From: Chitinimonas prasina
Lineage (GTDB): Bacteria; Pseudomonadota; Gammaproteobacteria; Burkholderiales; Chitinimonadaceae
DNA length: 64,000 nucleotides
Direction: 5' to 3'
Assembly: GCF_030160395.1 (NCBI RefSeq)
Contig: NZ_BSOG01000001.1
Coordinates: 648,117 to 712,116 of the forward strand
In this document: positions 36,956 through 45,891 of the stretch, in pieces
Layout of the letters: every line of letters starts with the position of its first letter
How positions within the stretch are numbered: position 1 is the stretch's first letter
Position numbers and translations under genes: made by a program
The notes under the pieces: generated by a model
The model's input: only the letters and a program-made list of their open reading frames with translations
Told to the model about the DNA's origin: nothing
Databases searched by the model: none

Positions 36956-37066
36956 GAGCAGCTAACAAAACCCAGCGTAGCGGTTCTGGCTAGGAGAGCG
37001 AACGATCACAGTACGTGGGTACGGCAAGCTCGCACAAGAACACCAGAAGGTTTCTGTTAGCCGCTC
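36956..37066 (-). repeat. inverted-repeat-ended intergenic element, copy A (111 bp)
   Basis: It begins GAGCAGCTAACAAAACC and ends with the near-complement GGTTTCTGTTAGCCGCTC. Its reverse complement aligns with copy B at 37971-38107 over most of the length, sharing GAGCTTGCCGTACCC, CGTACTGT, CTAGCCAG and ACCGCTACG. Ends with terminal inverted repeats and no coding content suggest a MITE or REP-like element. Confidence 0.8.
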
Positions 37067-37206
37067 TTAGCGCCCTTCTGCCAAGTCGCTCTATTCTTTG
37101 CAGTCTTTGCAGGATGAACAACATCACTAGGGCCTTGTTTCTTGCACTGCCTACTGTGAGGTTCATGCTGACATCCCCGCTCTGCAGTATCCCCGGCAAG
37201 CTATGC

Positions 37207-37419
37207 TCAACTTAGCAGTACCACCCCAGCTTGCCCGCCGATATCCGCAAGGACACCTGGTAAGGACATGTACCCTGCAACACGGCACTGACAAATTCCG
37301 CATCGCTCTAGAGCAAGCCCCACCGCTTCGGCATGGTAGTAGTCAAGCCCACGGGCAAAGGTTTTGGCATCCACCAATTGATTGATGCCGGACAAAGTGA
37401 GGGGTTCCAGAAGGGACAT
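37207..37419 (-). pseudogene. remnant of a SWIM zinc-finger protein N-terminus
   Basis: The 70-residue frame reads GINQLVDAKTFARGLDYYHAEAV followed by a CRVAG strand, in pieces that resemble the N-terminus of SWIM-domain proteins (an A.SF.RG..YY..G.V pattern followed by V.G). It stops before any CxC...CxH zinc-binding motif, and the downstream frames do not continue the family. No ribosome binding site is visible. It is taken as a decayed fragment; the family match is by eye. Confidence 0.4.
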
Positions 37420-37593
37420 GGCGATGCCAGAGCAATGTGTTAGATATCAGGCGGGCACGGCCACCCACCCCAAGGCGGCAGATTACTACGCCAAGGCCGG
37501 CACAATCACCGCTAGCCGCCCGCGCCACGATGGCACTTTGTCTTTTTCCCCGCTCCCACCATAATCGCAGCCATCTCAGCCCGCAGGATGCCC

Positions 37594-37971
37594 ATGAAAA
37601 ACGCGCTCAATGTGCTCGGCCTACCGCTGGAGCCATGCAGCCTCAAGCCGCTGACCGGTTTTTTCCGTGATGGCTGCTGCAATACCAGCCCCGAGGACGT
37701 GGGCCGCCATACCGTTTGCGTGCAGCTTACCCGCGAGTTCCTGGCTTTTTCCATGGCCCGTGGCAACGACCTCAGCACACCCCGGCCCGAGTTCGAGTTC
37801 CCTGGCCTCAAGCCTGGCGATCGCTGGTGCGTCTGCGCCGCCCGCTGGGTAGAGGCCCTGGTGGAAGGCGCAGCCGCCCCCATCGTGCTGGCCGCCACCC
37901 ACGAGGACGTTCTGGAGCTGGTGTCGCTGGAAACCCTGGTGGACTACGCGCTGGAGCTACCGCCCATTTAG
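37594..37971 (+). CDS. DUF2237 family protein
   Basis: A 125-residue protein that matches DUF2237 along its whole length: NVLGLPLEPCSLKPLTGFFRDG, then CCNTSPEDVGRHTVC, EFLAFSMARGNDLSTP and PGLKPGDRWCVCAARW. The conserved cysteines (CC and CVC) may bind a metal or form a redox site, but no function is established. The ATG at 37594 has AGGA six bases upstream and is preferred over the ATG two codons earlier. The stop codon's last base is the first base of repeat copy B, so the repeat inserted or formed exactly at the gene end. Confidence 0.93.
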   Translation: MKNALNVLGLPLEPCSLKPLTGFFRDGCCNTSPEDVGRHTVCVQLTREFLAFSMARGNDLSTPRPEFEFPGLKPGDRWCVCAARWVEALVEGAAAPIVLAATHEDVLELVSLETLVDYALELPPI

Positions 37972-38107
37972 AGCCGCTGACAAAACCCTTCTGGCGTTGT
38001 TGAGCGAGCTTGCCGTACCCGCGTACTGTCTGCTGCGCGCACCAGCTGCGCGCGCCAGCTCTCGCACGCCTAGCCAGTACCGCTACGCCGGTTTTTGTGA
38101 GCCGCTC
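37971..38107 (+). repeat. inverted-repeat-ended intergenic element, copy B (137 bp)
   Basis: It begins GAGCCGCTGACAAAACC and ends GGTTTTTGTGAGCCGCTC, which are near-perfect complements. It is oriented opposite to copy A and carries about 26 extra bases in the middle: a GC-rich palindromic stretch (GCGCGCACCAGCTGCGCGCG). It lies between the DUF2237 gene and the carbonic anhydrase gene. Confidence 0.8.
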
Positions 38108-38166
38108 TTAAGCGCCCTGCCATACGAACAAACCCTATTCACCGCAAACCGAGGAGCTTTCAACGC

Positions 38167-38814
38167 ATGAGCAATGATCTCGACAACCTGTTTGCCAACA
38201 ATCGCCGCTGGGCGGACAAGGTCAAGGCCGAGGTACCCGATTTCTTCGAGCAACTGGCCAAGCAGCAGACGCCGGAATACATGTGGATAGGCTGCGCCGA
38301 CAGCCGCGTGCCGGCCAACGAGCTGATAGGCCTGCTGCCGGGCGAAGTCTTCGTCCACCGCAATGTGGCCAACCTGATCGTCCACTCCGACCTCAACTGC
38401 CTGTCTGCGGTGCAGTTCGCCGTCGATATGCTGCAGGTCAAGCACCTGATCGTGTGCGGCCACTATGGCTGCGGCGGGGTGCGTGCAGCGCTGGAAGACC
38501 GTCGCGTGGGCCTGGCCGATAACTGGCTGCGACATATCCATGACCTGCGCCGGGTACATGGCCGCTGGCTGGAGAAGTTTCCGCCCGAGATGCACCTGGA
38601 CAAGTTGTGCGAGCTCAATGTGATCGAGCAGGTGGTAAACGCCTCACAGACCACGGTGGTGCAGGATGCCTGGGCACGCGGCCAGCAGGTCACTGTGCAC
38701 GGCTGGGTGTATAGGCTGTCTGACGGACTGCTGCACGATATGCAGATTACCGTAGGCCACCCCGAGGAACTGATGGACCGCTACCGCGATTTCTTCAAGC
38801 GTGACCTGCCCTGA
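38167..38814 (+). CDS. can: beta-class carbonic anhydrase
   Basis: A 215-residue cytoplasmic zinc enzyme converting CO2 and bicarbonate. The zinc ligands C43, H99 and C102 and the dyad D45/R47 are present in IGCADSRVPANE and VCGHYGCGGV, as in E. coli Can. It supplies bicarbonate for carboxylation reactions such as those of purine and pyrimidine synthesis. A GAGGAG ribosome binding site lies about 9 bp before the ATG. Its upstream region borders repeat copy B, which marks the edge of the accessory stretch. Confidence 0.97.
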   Translation: MSNDLDNLFANNRRWADKVKAEVPDFFEQLAKQQTPEYMWIGCADSRVPANELIGLLPGEVFVHRNVANLIVHSDLNCLSAVQFAVDMLQVKHLIVCGHYGCGGVRAALEDRRVGLADNWLRHIHDLRRVHGRWLEKFPPEMHLDKLCELNVIEQVVNASQTTVVQDAWARGQQVTVHGWVYRLSDGLLHDMQITVGHPEELMDRYRDFFKRDLP

Positions 38815-38825
38815 TCACCCGGCAA

Positions 38826-38851
38826 CCCGCCCAGGCACTCGCCCGGGCGGG
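38826..38851 (+). terminator. hairpin after the carbonic anhydrase gene
   Basis: A perfect CCCGCCC/GGGCGGG stem with a 12-nt loop, 12 bp after the stop. There is no T tract, so moderate confidence. Confidence 0.5.
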
Positions 38852-38938
38852 CTTAAGCCGCTGATACAGAAAAGAAAACTGGACACATTCCAGCGACTTG
38901 CGTAGCATCCGCGCCCCTCTTGAAAAAGGTGCGTTCCG

Positions 38939-40210
38939 ATGTATTCCTCCCCTGCCCGTGCCTGCGGCATCGACTTCGGCACCTCCAATTCCACCGCGGG
39001 CTGGCTTCGGCCGGGCCAATCGGCGCTGCTGGCGCTGGAAGACGGCAAGCTGACCCTGCCCTCGGTGGTGTTCTTCAATGCCGAGGAAGAATCAGTGGCC
39101 TTTGGCCGCCAAGGCTTGGCCGAATACCTGGACGGCTACGAAGGCCGCCTGATGCGCTCGCTCAAGAGCCTGTTGGGCTCCAGCCTGATCGACGGCCAGA
39201 CCGAAGTGCTGGGCCGCGCCCTGCCCTTCCGCGAGCTGCTGTCGCGCTTCATCGGCGAACTCAAGCTGCGGGCCGAGCAGTCGGCCGACCGCGAGTTCGA
39301 TACGGCCGTGTTCGGCCGGCCCGTGCATTTCGTGGACGACAACCCCACCGCCGACCAGCAGGCCCAGCGTACCCTGGAGGAAACCGCTCGCGCCGTGGGC
39401 TTCAAGGAAGTCAGCTTCCAGTTCGAGCCCATTGCCGCCGCCTTCCACTACGAACAAACCATCACCCGCGAGGAGTTGGTGCTGATTGCCGATATCGGCG
39501 GCGGCACCTCGGACTTCTCGCTGGTCCGCCTGTCGCCCCAGCGCACCCAGCAGTTGGACAGGCGCGACGATCTGCTGGCCAACGGCGGCGTGCACATAGG
39601 TGGCACCGACTTCGACAAATACCTCAGCCTGGCTGGCCTGATGCCGCTGCTGGGCTACCGCACACGCCTGCGCAACAACGCCGAGGTGCCGTCCAGCTAC
39701 TACTTCAACCTGGCCACCTGGCACACCATCAACTTCACCTACACCCGCAAGATCTGGATGGAGCTGCAGGAGGTCTACCGCGATGCCATGGAGAAGGACA
39801 AGCTGGATCGCCTGCTGAGCCTGATCGAACAGCGGGCCGGCCACTGGCTGGCCCTGCGGGTGGAGGAAGCCAAGATCGCGCTATCCGACCAGCCCAGCAC
39901 CACCCTGCTGCTGGACAGGCTGCAAACCGGCCTGACCCACGATATCGATCGCCCCACCTTCGAGCAGGCCACCAGCAGCCTGGTGGACGATGTGGAGCGG
40001 ACCGTAGCCAACCTGCTGCGCGATGCCGGGGTGCAGGCCGAGGGCATAGACACGGTGTTCTTCACCGGCGGCTCCAGCGGCATACCGCTGCTGCGCCGCC
40101 GCATCGCCGCCCTGTTGCCCGCCGCACGTGCCGTCGAAGGCGACCTGTTCGGCAGCATAGGCGCCGGCCTGGCCGTGGAAGCCATGCGACGCTACGGCCC
40201 TGCCGACTGA
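38939..40210 (+). CDS. yegD: YegD-like Hsp70-family chaperone
   Basis: A 423-residue protein with the actin/Hsp70 ATPase fold only. Phosphate-1 is GIDFGTSNSTAG, phosphate-2 is LIADIGGGTSDFSL, and the adenosine site is FFTGGSSGIPLLR. The usual substrate-binding domain is absent. It is full length for YegD, a DnaK relative of unknown clientele found across proteobacteria. It is followed by a perfect 18-bp hairpin that separates it from the convergent pilR gene. Confidence 0.92.
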   Translation: MYSSPARACGIDFGTSNSTAGWLRPGQSALLALEDGKLTLPSVVFFNAEEESVAFGRQGLAEYLDGYEGRLMRSLKSLLGSSLIDGQTEVLGRALPFRELLSRFIGELKLRAEQSADREFDTAVFGRPVHFVDDNPTADQQAQRTLEETARAVGFKEVSFQFEPIAAAFHYEQTITREELVLIADIGGGTSDFSLVRLSPQRTQQLDRRDDLLANGGVHIGGTDFDKYLSLAGLMPLLGYRTRLRNNAEVPSSYYFNLATWHTINFTYTRKIWMELQEVYRDAMEKDKLDRLLSLIEQRAGHWLALRVEEAKIALSDQPSTTLLLDRLQTGLTHDIDRPTFEQATSSLVDDVERTVANLLRDAGVQAEGIDTVFFTGGSSGIPLLRRRIAALLPAARAVEGDLFGSIGAGLAVEAMRRYGPAD

Positions 40211-40233
40211 AGCACTGCGCATCTGGCTGATCA

Positions 40234-40275
40234 CCCAAGCAAAAGCCCGCTGCAGAGAGCGGGCTTTTGCTTGGG
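40234..40275. terminator. bidirectional terminator between yegD and pilR
   Basis: A perfect 18-bp stem (arms 40234-40251 and 40258-40275, core AAAAGCCCGCT/AGCGGGCTTTT) with a 6-nt loop. A and T runs inside the stem let it work in both directions. Confidence 0.9.
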
Positions 40276-40308
40276 AGGCACCGGCCAACCTGCGAGGCTA
40301 AGCTACGC

Positions 40309-41664
40309 CTAGTTGATACCCAGGCGCTCCATCCGATAGCGGAGCGACCGAAAGGTCACGCCCAGTATCTTGGCCGCCTGGGTTCGGTTGAAACGGGTCT
40401 TGTCCAGCGCTTCCAGTATGGCTTCACGCTCGGTCCGGTCCAGGTAGTCCTGCAGCGGATACTTGTCGCCTATGGCGGCAGCCGGCAGCGCCTCGTCACC
40501 GTCGCGCAGGCTCAGCTGCAGGTCTGCCACCCGTATCTGGCGGCCATCGCATAGCGCCAGCGCACGCTCCAGCACGTTCTCCAGCTCGCGCACATTGCCG
40601 GGGAAGTCATAGGCACTGAGCGCCTGCAGCGCATCAGGCGCCAGCTTGGGCTCATCCATGCCATTGCGTACCGCCAACCGCGCCAGCACCCCCTTGGCGA
40701 TCACCGGTATATCCTCGCGCATCTCGCGCAGCGCTGGCATCTTCAGCTCGATCACGTTCAGGCGGTAATACAAGTCCTGCCGGAAGCGCCCCTCTTCCAC
40801 ACACTTGGCCAGGTTCTGGTGGGTGGCGCAGATGATGCGCACATCGGTGGGGATTTCCTTGGTATCGCCCAGCTTGCGCACGCTCTTTTCCTGTATGGCC
40901 CGCAGCAGTTTGACCTGCATGGCCAGCGGCAGATCCGCCACTTCATCAAGGAACAGGGTGCCGCCATTGGCCGCCTGGAAAAAACCATCACGCTCGGCGT
41001 CGGCACCGGTGAATGCCCCCTTGCGGGTGCCAAAGAACTCGCTCTCCATCAGATTCTCGGGGATGGCGCCGCAGTTCACCGCCACAAAGGGCTGGGACGC
41101 CCGACTGGATTGGGCATGGATCAGCCGTGCCGCCCGCTCCTTGCCGCTGCCCGATTCGCCGGTCAGGTAAACCGGCGCCTGGTTGCGCGCCAGCCTGTCT
41201 ATCAGCTGCAACGCCTGCTGCAGGGCCGGCGATTCGCCTATGAAGGTTCTATCGCCCGGCTCAACCACCTTGGCGGCCGGGGTGTCCAGCACCAGGGCCG
41301 AGCGTACCAGGGTGCGCAGCTGGTCCAGCGATACCGGCTTGGCTAGGTAGTCAAAGGCACCAGCCTTGAGCGCCTCCACCGCGTTGTCTAGGCTGCCATA
41401 GGCAGTAATCACCGCGATAGGCACATCGAAACCCTGCGTCTGGATATGCCTCACCACATCCAGGCCAGAACCATCACCCATGCGCATATCGGTCAGGCAC
41501 AGGTCTACGCCGCCGGCGTCCAGCACGGACTTGGCTTCTTCCACGCCGCTGGCCATCTTGACGTCCAGACCCATCTTCAGCAGGGTCAATTCGACCAGCT
41601 CGCGCAGATCCGGTTCGTCATCAACAACCAGGATGCAGGGGACTTTGCTTGTACGTTTGCTCAT
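40309..41664 (-). CDS. pilR: type IV pilus sigma-54 response regulator PilR
   Basis: A 451-residue NtrC-family activator. The receiver domain has VDDEPD and the phospho-acceptor D59 in LCLTDMRMG. The AAA+ domain carries Walker A GESGSGKERAA, the sigma-54-contacting loop GAFTGA, and GGTLFLDEVADLPL. The C-terminal Fis-type helix-turn-helix is NRTQAAKILGVTFRSLRYRM. It activates pilA transcription with RNA polymerase-sigma54. The ATG at 41664 overlaps the pilS stop (ATGA), so the pair is translationally coupled. No pilin gene is in the window. Confidence 0.94.
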   Translation of the reverse strand: MSKRTSKVPCILVVDDEPDLRELVELTLLKMGLDVKMASGVEEAKSVLDAGGVDLCLTDMRMGDGSGLDVVRHIQTQGFDVPIAVITAYGSLDNAVEALKAGAFDYLAKPVSLDQLRTLVRSALVLDTPAAKVVEPGDRTFIGESPALQQALQLIDRLARNQAPVYLTGESGSGKERAARLIHAQSSRASQPFVAVNCGAIPENLMESEFFGTRKGAFTGADAERDGFFQAANGGTLFLDEVADLPLAMQVKLLRAIQEKSVRKLGDTKEIPTDVRIICATHQNLAKCVEEGRFRQDLYYRLNVIELKMPALREMREDIPVIAKGVLARLAVRNGMDEPKLAPDALQALSAYDFPGNVRELENVLERALALCDGRQIRVADLQLSLRDGDEALPAAAIGDKYPLQDYLDRTEREAILEALDKTRFNRTQAAKILGVTFRSLRYRMERLGIN

Positions 41665-43244
41665 GCAGGGCGGGCCGGAAAAGTGATACGGAAACAGGCA
41701 CCACCGAGCTTGTCGCCCGGTGGTGAAGACACATATTCGAGCACGCTGGCATTGCCAGCGCAAATCTCGCGGGCAATATAAAGGCCCAAGCCCGTCCCTT
41801 TGGCATCGGTGGTAAAGAAAGGCTCGAACAGCTTGCTCACATCGGCTGCCGGTACACCAGGGCCGTCGTCATGCACATCCAGTACCCAGGCATCCGCCAG
41901 CCGCGCCACCCGCAAACCCAGGGCGCCATCCATCCGTGTACTGTAGCGCCAGCCATTGCGGCACAGATTCCACAGCACCTGGTGCAACTGCCCCTCATCA
42001 AAGCGGGCCACAGCCCCCTTGGGGCAGTGCAGGGTCAGCTCGGCAGCAATGCCTTCCACCTCGCGGAACTCCTCTACAAAGGCAGTCAACCATTCATGCA
42101 GGCGTATATCCACCGGCTCGGCCCGGTCGCGCCGGTTCAGGTCCAGCACGGCGCGCACGATGCCATCCAGCCGCCGGCTGTTTTCCACCATGATGCGGGT
42201 CAGCCTCAAACTGGCCGGGTCCTGGGCCTCCTCCGCCATCAATTGGGCAGCATGGCCTATGGCCGACAAGGGATTGCGTATCTCATGGGCAATGTTCGCC
42301 GTCAGGCGGCCCAACGCAGCCAGTTTCATCTGCTGCGCCTCGCGCCGCAGCCGCTCTATGTCTTCCAGAAACACCACCGTGCCGCCCTCGGCATTGCCCA
42401 CCTTGATGGGCATGAAGCGGGGCCGCACCACCTGGCGGGTAATCTCCAGGTCCACCGGTAGCAAGCTGTGGCCGGCCTGCCAGCTGGCCAACGCACCAGT
42501 CAGCAATGGGTTGAATTCGCTCAGCCGGGTCTTTCCAGCCACCATGCCCGGCCCCAGCAGCCGCTCAGCCTGCTGGTTGAACTGCCGTATCACGCCGGCC
42601 TCGTCCAGCACCAGCACGCCGTCCGACACATCCTGCAAGATCAGGCGGTTGATCTGCGCCATATTGGCCAGCTCACTGCCGCGCCGAGCCGCCAGCCGCT
42701 CCGACTCGGTGGCATAGCTGGCCAGCCGGTGCGCCAGCCAGGCCGTGGCAAAACAGGCAATGCTGAGCATGGCCGCCTGGAAGAAATCAGCGGTGCCCCC
42801 CTCGGTGGCGACATACTGCAAGGCCTGCTGCAGCAGCAGGGCAATACTGGCAAGCGCCGCATGGAACAAGGTGGTGCGGCCACGGCTGATCAGCCCCGCA
42901 CCGGCCAGATAGGGCAGCAGCATCAGACCCATGCCGGTCCGTAAACCACCGACGATATCCATGACCGCTACGATAAAGCCGATGTCGCAGGCCACCTGCA
43001 GTGTCAGCAACAGGCGGAAGTTGGGCCAGCGCCGTTGCAGGCAGATGCCGAATACCACGGCCAGCAGCAAATAAACCAGCGACAACCAGACCAGCGACAC
43101 CCTGTCGCCCAGGGTCGGGAAGAAGGCATCACTCAGGCGCCAGCTGACAAAAGCCAGGGCAACGGCAATCAGGGCGCGGAACCAGTTGAATATCCTGGCG
43201 GAACGCCAGAGGTCGCTCGAAATCAGGGTGCGTGTCTGTAGCAT
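41661..43244 (-). CDS. pilS: type IV pilus sensor histidine kinase PilS
   Basis: A 527-residue membrane kinase. Six hydrophobic segments occupy about residues 18-175, as in P. aeruginosa PilS, which senses pilin in the membrane. A PAS domain follows (about 200-300: VSDGVLVLDEAGVIRQFN). The HisKA motif is IAHEIRNPLSAIGHAAQLM, and the ATPase boxes include LWNLCRNGWRYS, HDDGPGV and KGTGLGLYIAREI. It phosphorylates PilR, encoded immediately downstream. It is divergent from an EamA exporter gene. Confidence 0.94.
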   Translation of the reverse strand: MLQTRTLISSDLWRSARIFNWFRALIAVALAFVSWRLSDAFFPTLGDRVSLVWLSLVYLLLAVVFGICLQRRWPNFRLLLTLQVACDIGFIVAVMDIVGGLRTGMGLMLLPYLAGAGLISRGRTTLFHAALASIALLLQQALQYVATEGGTADFFQAAMLSIACFATAWLAHRLASYATESERLAARRGSELANMAQINRLILQDVSDGVLVLDEAGVIRQFNQQAERLLGPGMVAGKTRLSEFNPLLTGALASWQAGHSLLPVDLEITRQVVRPRFMPIKVGNAEGGTVVFLEDIERLRREAQQMKLAALGRLTANIAHEIRNPLSAIGHAAQLMAEEAQDPASLRLTRIMVENSRRLDGIVRAVLDLNRRDRAEPVDIRLHEWLTAFVEEFREVEGIAAELTLHCPKGAVARFDEGQLHQVLWNLCRNGWRYSTRMDGALGLRVARLADAWVLDVHDDGPGVPAADVSKLFEPFFTTDAKGTGLGLYIAREICAGNASVLEYVSSPPGDKLGGACFRITFPARPA

Positions 43245-43365
43245 GGCGGAAGTTTATAAAGGTCTTGCGCCAAAAGCACCAGTCCGGCAGATGATAAGCT
43301 ATGCCGCCGTGCCGACCGCTGCCTTGCCTGGCACCGGTTCGCCAGCCGCCTACCTGCCCCCACCT

Positions 43366-44235
43366 ATGCCATCCACCTCCCGCCTGCTCCTGCCGTTCTG
43401 CCTTGCCGCCACCTGGCTTGTGTGGGGTTCCACCTACCTGGCCATCAAGTATGCACTGCTGAGTTTTCCGCCCTATGTTCTATCTGGCACCCGCTATCTG
43501 TTTGCCGGCGGCCTGCTGCTGGCCTGGCTCAAGTGGCGCGGCACACCCTGGCCCACGCTACGCCAGTTGGGCAATACCAGCCTGATCGGCCTGCTGATGC
43601 TGACCCTGGGCAACGGCCTCACCTGCGTGGCCGAGCTGACCCTGCCCTCGGGCGCCACCGCTCTGATCGTGGCCGGTACCCCCTTGCTGACGGTAGGACT
43701 AAGCCAGCTGCTGGGTAGCCGCATACGTGGCCTGGAATGGTGCGGTATCGCGCTGGGCCTGGTCGGCATGGTGGTCATGCACAACGATGCCAGTCTGGCC
43801 GGCGATCCCAAAGGCGTAGCCCTGATGGGTGCCGCCTGCCTCGCCTGGGCGGTGGCCTCGGTACTGATGCCCAGGCTGGATCTACCGGCAGGGCCGATGT
43901 CGGCCGCCATGCAGATGCTGGCAGGCGGCCTGATCTCGCTGCCGGTGGCCCTGATCGCCGGCGAGCGCTTTCCCGCCTCCCCCAGGCTGGAAGCGGTCGC
44001 CGCACTAGCCTATCTGGTGGTGTTCGGCTCCATCATTGCCTACTCGGCCTTTGTCTGGCTGCTGCGGCACGCCAGGCCTGCGCTGGCCACCAGCTCCAGC
44101 TATGTTAATCCCCTGGTGGCCCTGTCGCTGGGCTGGCTGTTTGCTGACGAGCAGGTCAGCCCCTCGCTGCTGCTGGGCATGGTCATCATCCTGGCAGGGG
44201 TGGGCCTGATAGGCTGGGCAACGGCACGCAAATAA
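43366..44235 (+). CDS. EamA/DMT family transporter (YedA-like)
   Basis: A 289-residue inner-membrane protein with ten predicted membrane segments in two EamA repeats (LAATWLVWGSTYLAIKYAL in the first; LAYLVVFGSIIAYSAFVWLL and VNPLVALSLGWLF in the second). Drug/metabolite exporters of this type move amino acids or metabolites out of the cell. The start at 43366 is chosen because the protein begins at the first membrane segment as in relatives; the earlier frame overlaps pilS on the other strand. The substrate is unknown; the ilvA gene follows 96 bp downstream. Confidence 0.88.
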   Translation: MPSTSRLLLPFCLAATWLVWGSTYLAIKYALLSFPPYVLSGTRYLFAGGLLLAWLKWRGTPWPTLRQLGNTSLIGLLMLTLGNGLTCVAELTLPSGATALIVAGTPLLTVGLSQLLGSRIRGLEWCGIALGLVGMVVMHNDASLAGDPKGVALMGAACLAWAVASVLMPRLDLPAGPMSAAMQMLAGGLISLPVALIAGERFPASPRLEAVAALAYLVVFGSIIAYSAFVWLLRHARPALATSSSYVNPLVALSLGWLFADEQVSPSLLLGMVIILAGVGLIGWATARK

Positions 44236-44331
44236 CCGGCGGCAAGCGTGCATTGACGTCTGCGGCAACTCGCCCGGCCGGCCGAATCCTGTTAGCTTTC
44301 CAGGTTCCCTGCACCCGACACCCACGCCGCC

Positions 44332-45846
44332 ATGCCCGCCCAGGACTACCTAGAACGCATACTGACCGCCCGCGTCTACGACGTGGCCATCGAAACCCCG
44401 CTGGACCCCATGCCCAACCTGGCCGAGCGCCTGGGAAACCGGGTGCTGATCAAGCGCGAGGACATGCAGCCTGTCTTTACCTACAAGCTGCGCGGTGCCT
44501 ACAACAAGATGTCCAAGCTGAGCCCCGCAGCCCTGGCCTGCGGCGTGATCACCGCCTCGGCCGGCAACCACGCCCAAGGCGTCGCCATGTCGGCCCAAAA
44601 GCTGGGTTGCAAGGTCACCATCGTGATGCCGGCGACCACCCCCTCGATCAAGATCAACGGCGTCACCCGGCGCGGAGCCAAGGTGGTGCTGCATGGCGAT
44701 TCCTACAGCGACGCCTACGCCCATGCCATGGAACTGGTCGCCCAGACGGGCGCCACCTATGTCTCGCCCTTCGACGATCCGGATGTGATTGCCGGCCAGG
44801 GTACGGTGGGCATGGAGATCCTGCGCCAGCACCCCGATCCCATCCGCGCGATCTTCGTGCCCATAGGTGGTGGCGGCCTGGCGGCCGGCCTGGGTGCCTA
44901 TGTCAAGCGCCTGCGGCCTGAGATACGCCTCATCGGTGTCGAACCAATAGACAGCGATGCCATGCGCCGCTCGATTGCGGCGGGCGAGCGCATTACCCTG
45001 GAGCATGTGGGGCTGTTTGCCGATGGTGTGGCCGTCAAGCAGGTGGGCGAAGAGACCTTCCGCCTCTGCCGCGAGGTGCTCGACGAAATCATCCTGGTAG
45101 ATACCGATGCCATGTGCGCGGCCATCAAGGATGTCTTCGAAGATACCCGTTCCATCCTGGAGCCCTCCGGGGCGCTGGCGCTGGCGGGGCTCAAGGCCTG
45201 GGCAGAGCGCGAAGGCGTGCAGGGCGAAACCCTGATCGCCATCGCCAGTGGCGCCAACATGAACTTCGACCGCCTGCGCCACGTCAGCGAACGGGCTGAA
45301 ATCGGCGAGGCGCGCGAAGCCATCCTGGCCGTGACCATACCCGAGCAACCAGGCAGCTTCCGGCACTTTTGCGAACTCCTGGGCAACCGTGCCATCACCG
45401 AATTCAACTACCGTGCGGCCGACCCTGCCGAGGCCCACATCTTTGTCGGCGTCAAGATCAACACCCGCCAGGAAGCCGCCGAACTGGTGGCCAAGCTCAA
45501 TGCTGCCGGGCTCAAGGCACTGGACCTCACCGACAACGAGATGGCCAAGCTGCATATCCGCCACCTGGTTGGCGGCCGCGCGCCGCAGATCAGCCACGAG
45601 CTGGTCTATCGCTTCGAGTTCCCCGAGCGACCCGGCGCCCTGCTCAACTTCCTCACCCATATGGGCCGGGGCTGGAACATCAGCCTGTTCCACTACCGCA
45701 ATCATGGTGCCGACTACGGCCGGGTACTGGTAGGCATGCAGGTACCGCCCGAGGATGAGGCCGCCCTGCAGTCCTTCCTGGCCGAACTGGGCTACGACTA
45801 CAGCGACGAGCGCAACAACCCGGCCTATCGGCTGTTCCTGGCCTGA
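44332..45846 (+). CDS. ilvA: biosynthetic threonine deaminase (threonine ammonia-lyase)
   Basis: A 504-residue PLP enzyme that makes 2-oxobutanoate for isoleucine synthesis. The PLP lysine is K52 in VFTYKLRGAYNKM, the phosphate loop is PIGGGGLAAGLG, and ASAGNHAQGVA is the substrate loop. Two ACT-like regulatory domains at the C-terminus (about 320-504, with IPEQPGSFRHFCELLG and FPERPGALLNFLTHMG) mark the feedback-inhibited, isoleucine-sensitive biosynthetic form rather than the catabolic TdcB form. Confidence 0.97.
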   Translation: MPAQDYLERILTARVYDVAIETPLDPMPNLAERLGNRVLIKREDMQPVFTYKLRGAYNKMSKLSPAALACGVITASAGNHAQGVAMSAQKLGCKVTIVMPATTPSIKINGVTRRGAKVVLHGDSYSDAYAHAMELVAQTGATYVSPFDDPDVIAGQGTVGMEILRQHPDPIRAIFVPIGGGGLAAGLGAYVKRLRPEIRLIGVEPIDSDAMRRSIAAGERITLEHVGLFADGVAVKQVGEETFRLCREVLDEIILVDTDAMCAAIKDVFEDTRSILEPSGALALAGLKAWAEREGVQGETLIAIASGANMNFDRLRHVSERAEIGEAREAILAVTIPEQPGSFRHFCELLGNRAITEFNYRAADPAEAHIFVGVKINTRQEAAELVAKLNAAGLKALDLTDNEMAKLHIRHLVGGRAPQISHELVYRFEFPERPGALLNFLTHMGRGWNISLFHYRNHGADYGRVLVGMQVPPEDEAALQSFLAELGYDYSDERNNPAYRLFLA

Positions 45847-45891
45847 ACCTCGGCGACAGACGCGCGTCCAAACCGGATGAGGGGAGCCTTG

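Larger units (their letters stand above)
36907..37593. other. 687-bp region between the TerD-family gene and the DUF2237 gene
   Basis: It holds repeat copy A (36956-37066) and, on the minus strand, a remnant that resembles the N-terminus of SWIM zinc-finger proteins (37207-37419). The remaining bases show no supported gene, and base composition is lower in GC than the flanking core genes. Confidence 0.6.

Noticed and set aside
34177-38160. Attachment-site duplication of the tRNA-His 3' end
   Set aside because: No copy of the tRNA 3' sequence was seen before the carbonic anhydrase gene, and no integrase gene is present.
38920-40230. A 436-codon frame overlapping yegD on the same strand
   Set aside because: Pro/Arg-rich frame-shifted translation of yegD with no domain; yegD has all Hsp70 ATPase motifs.
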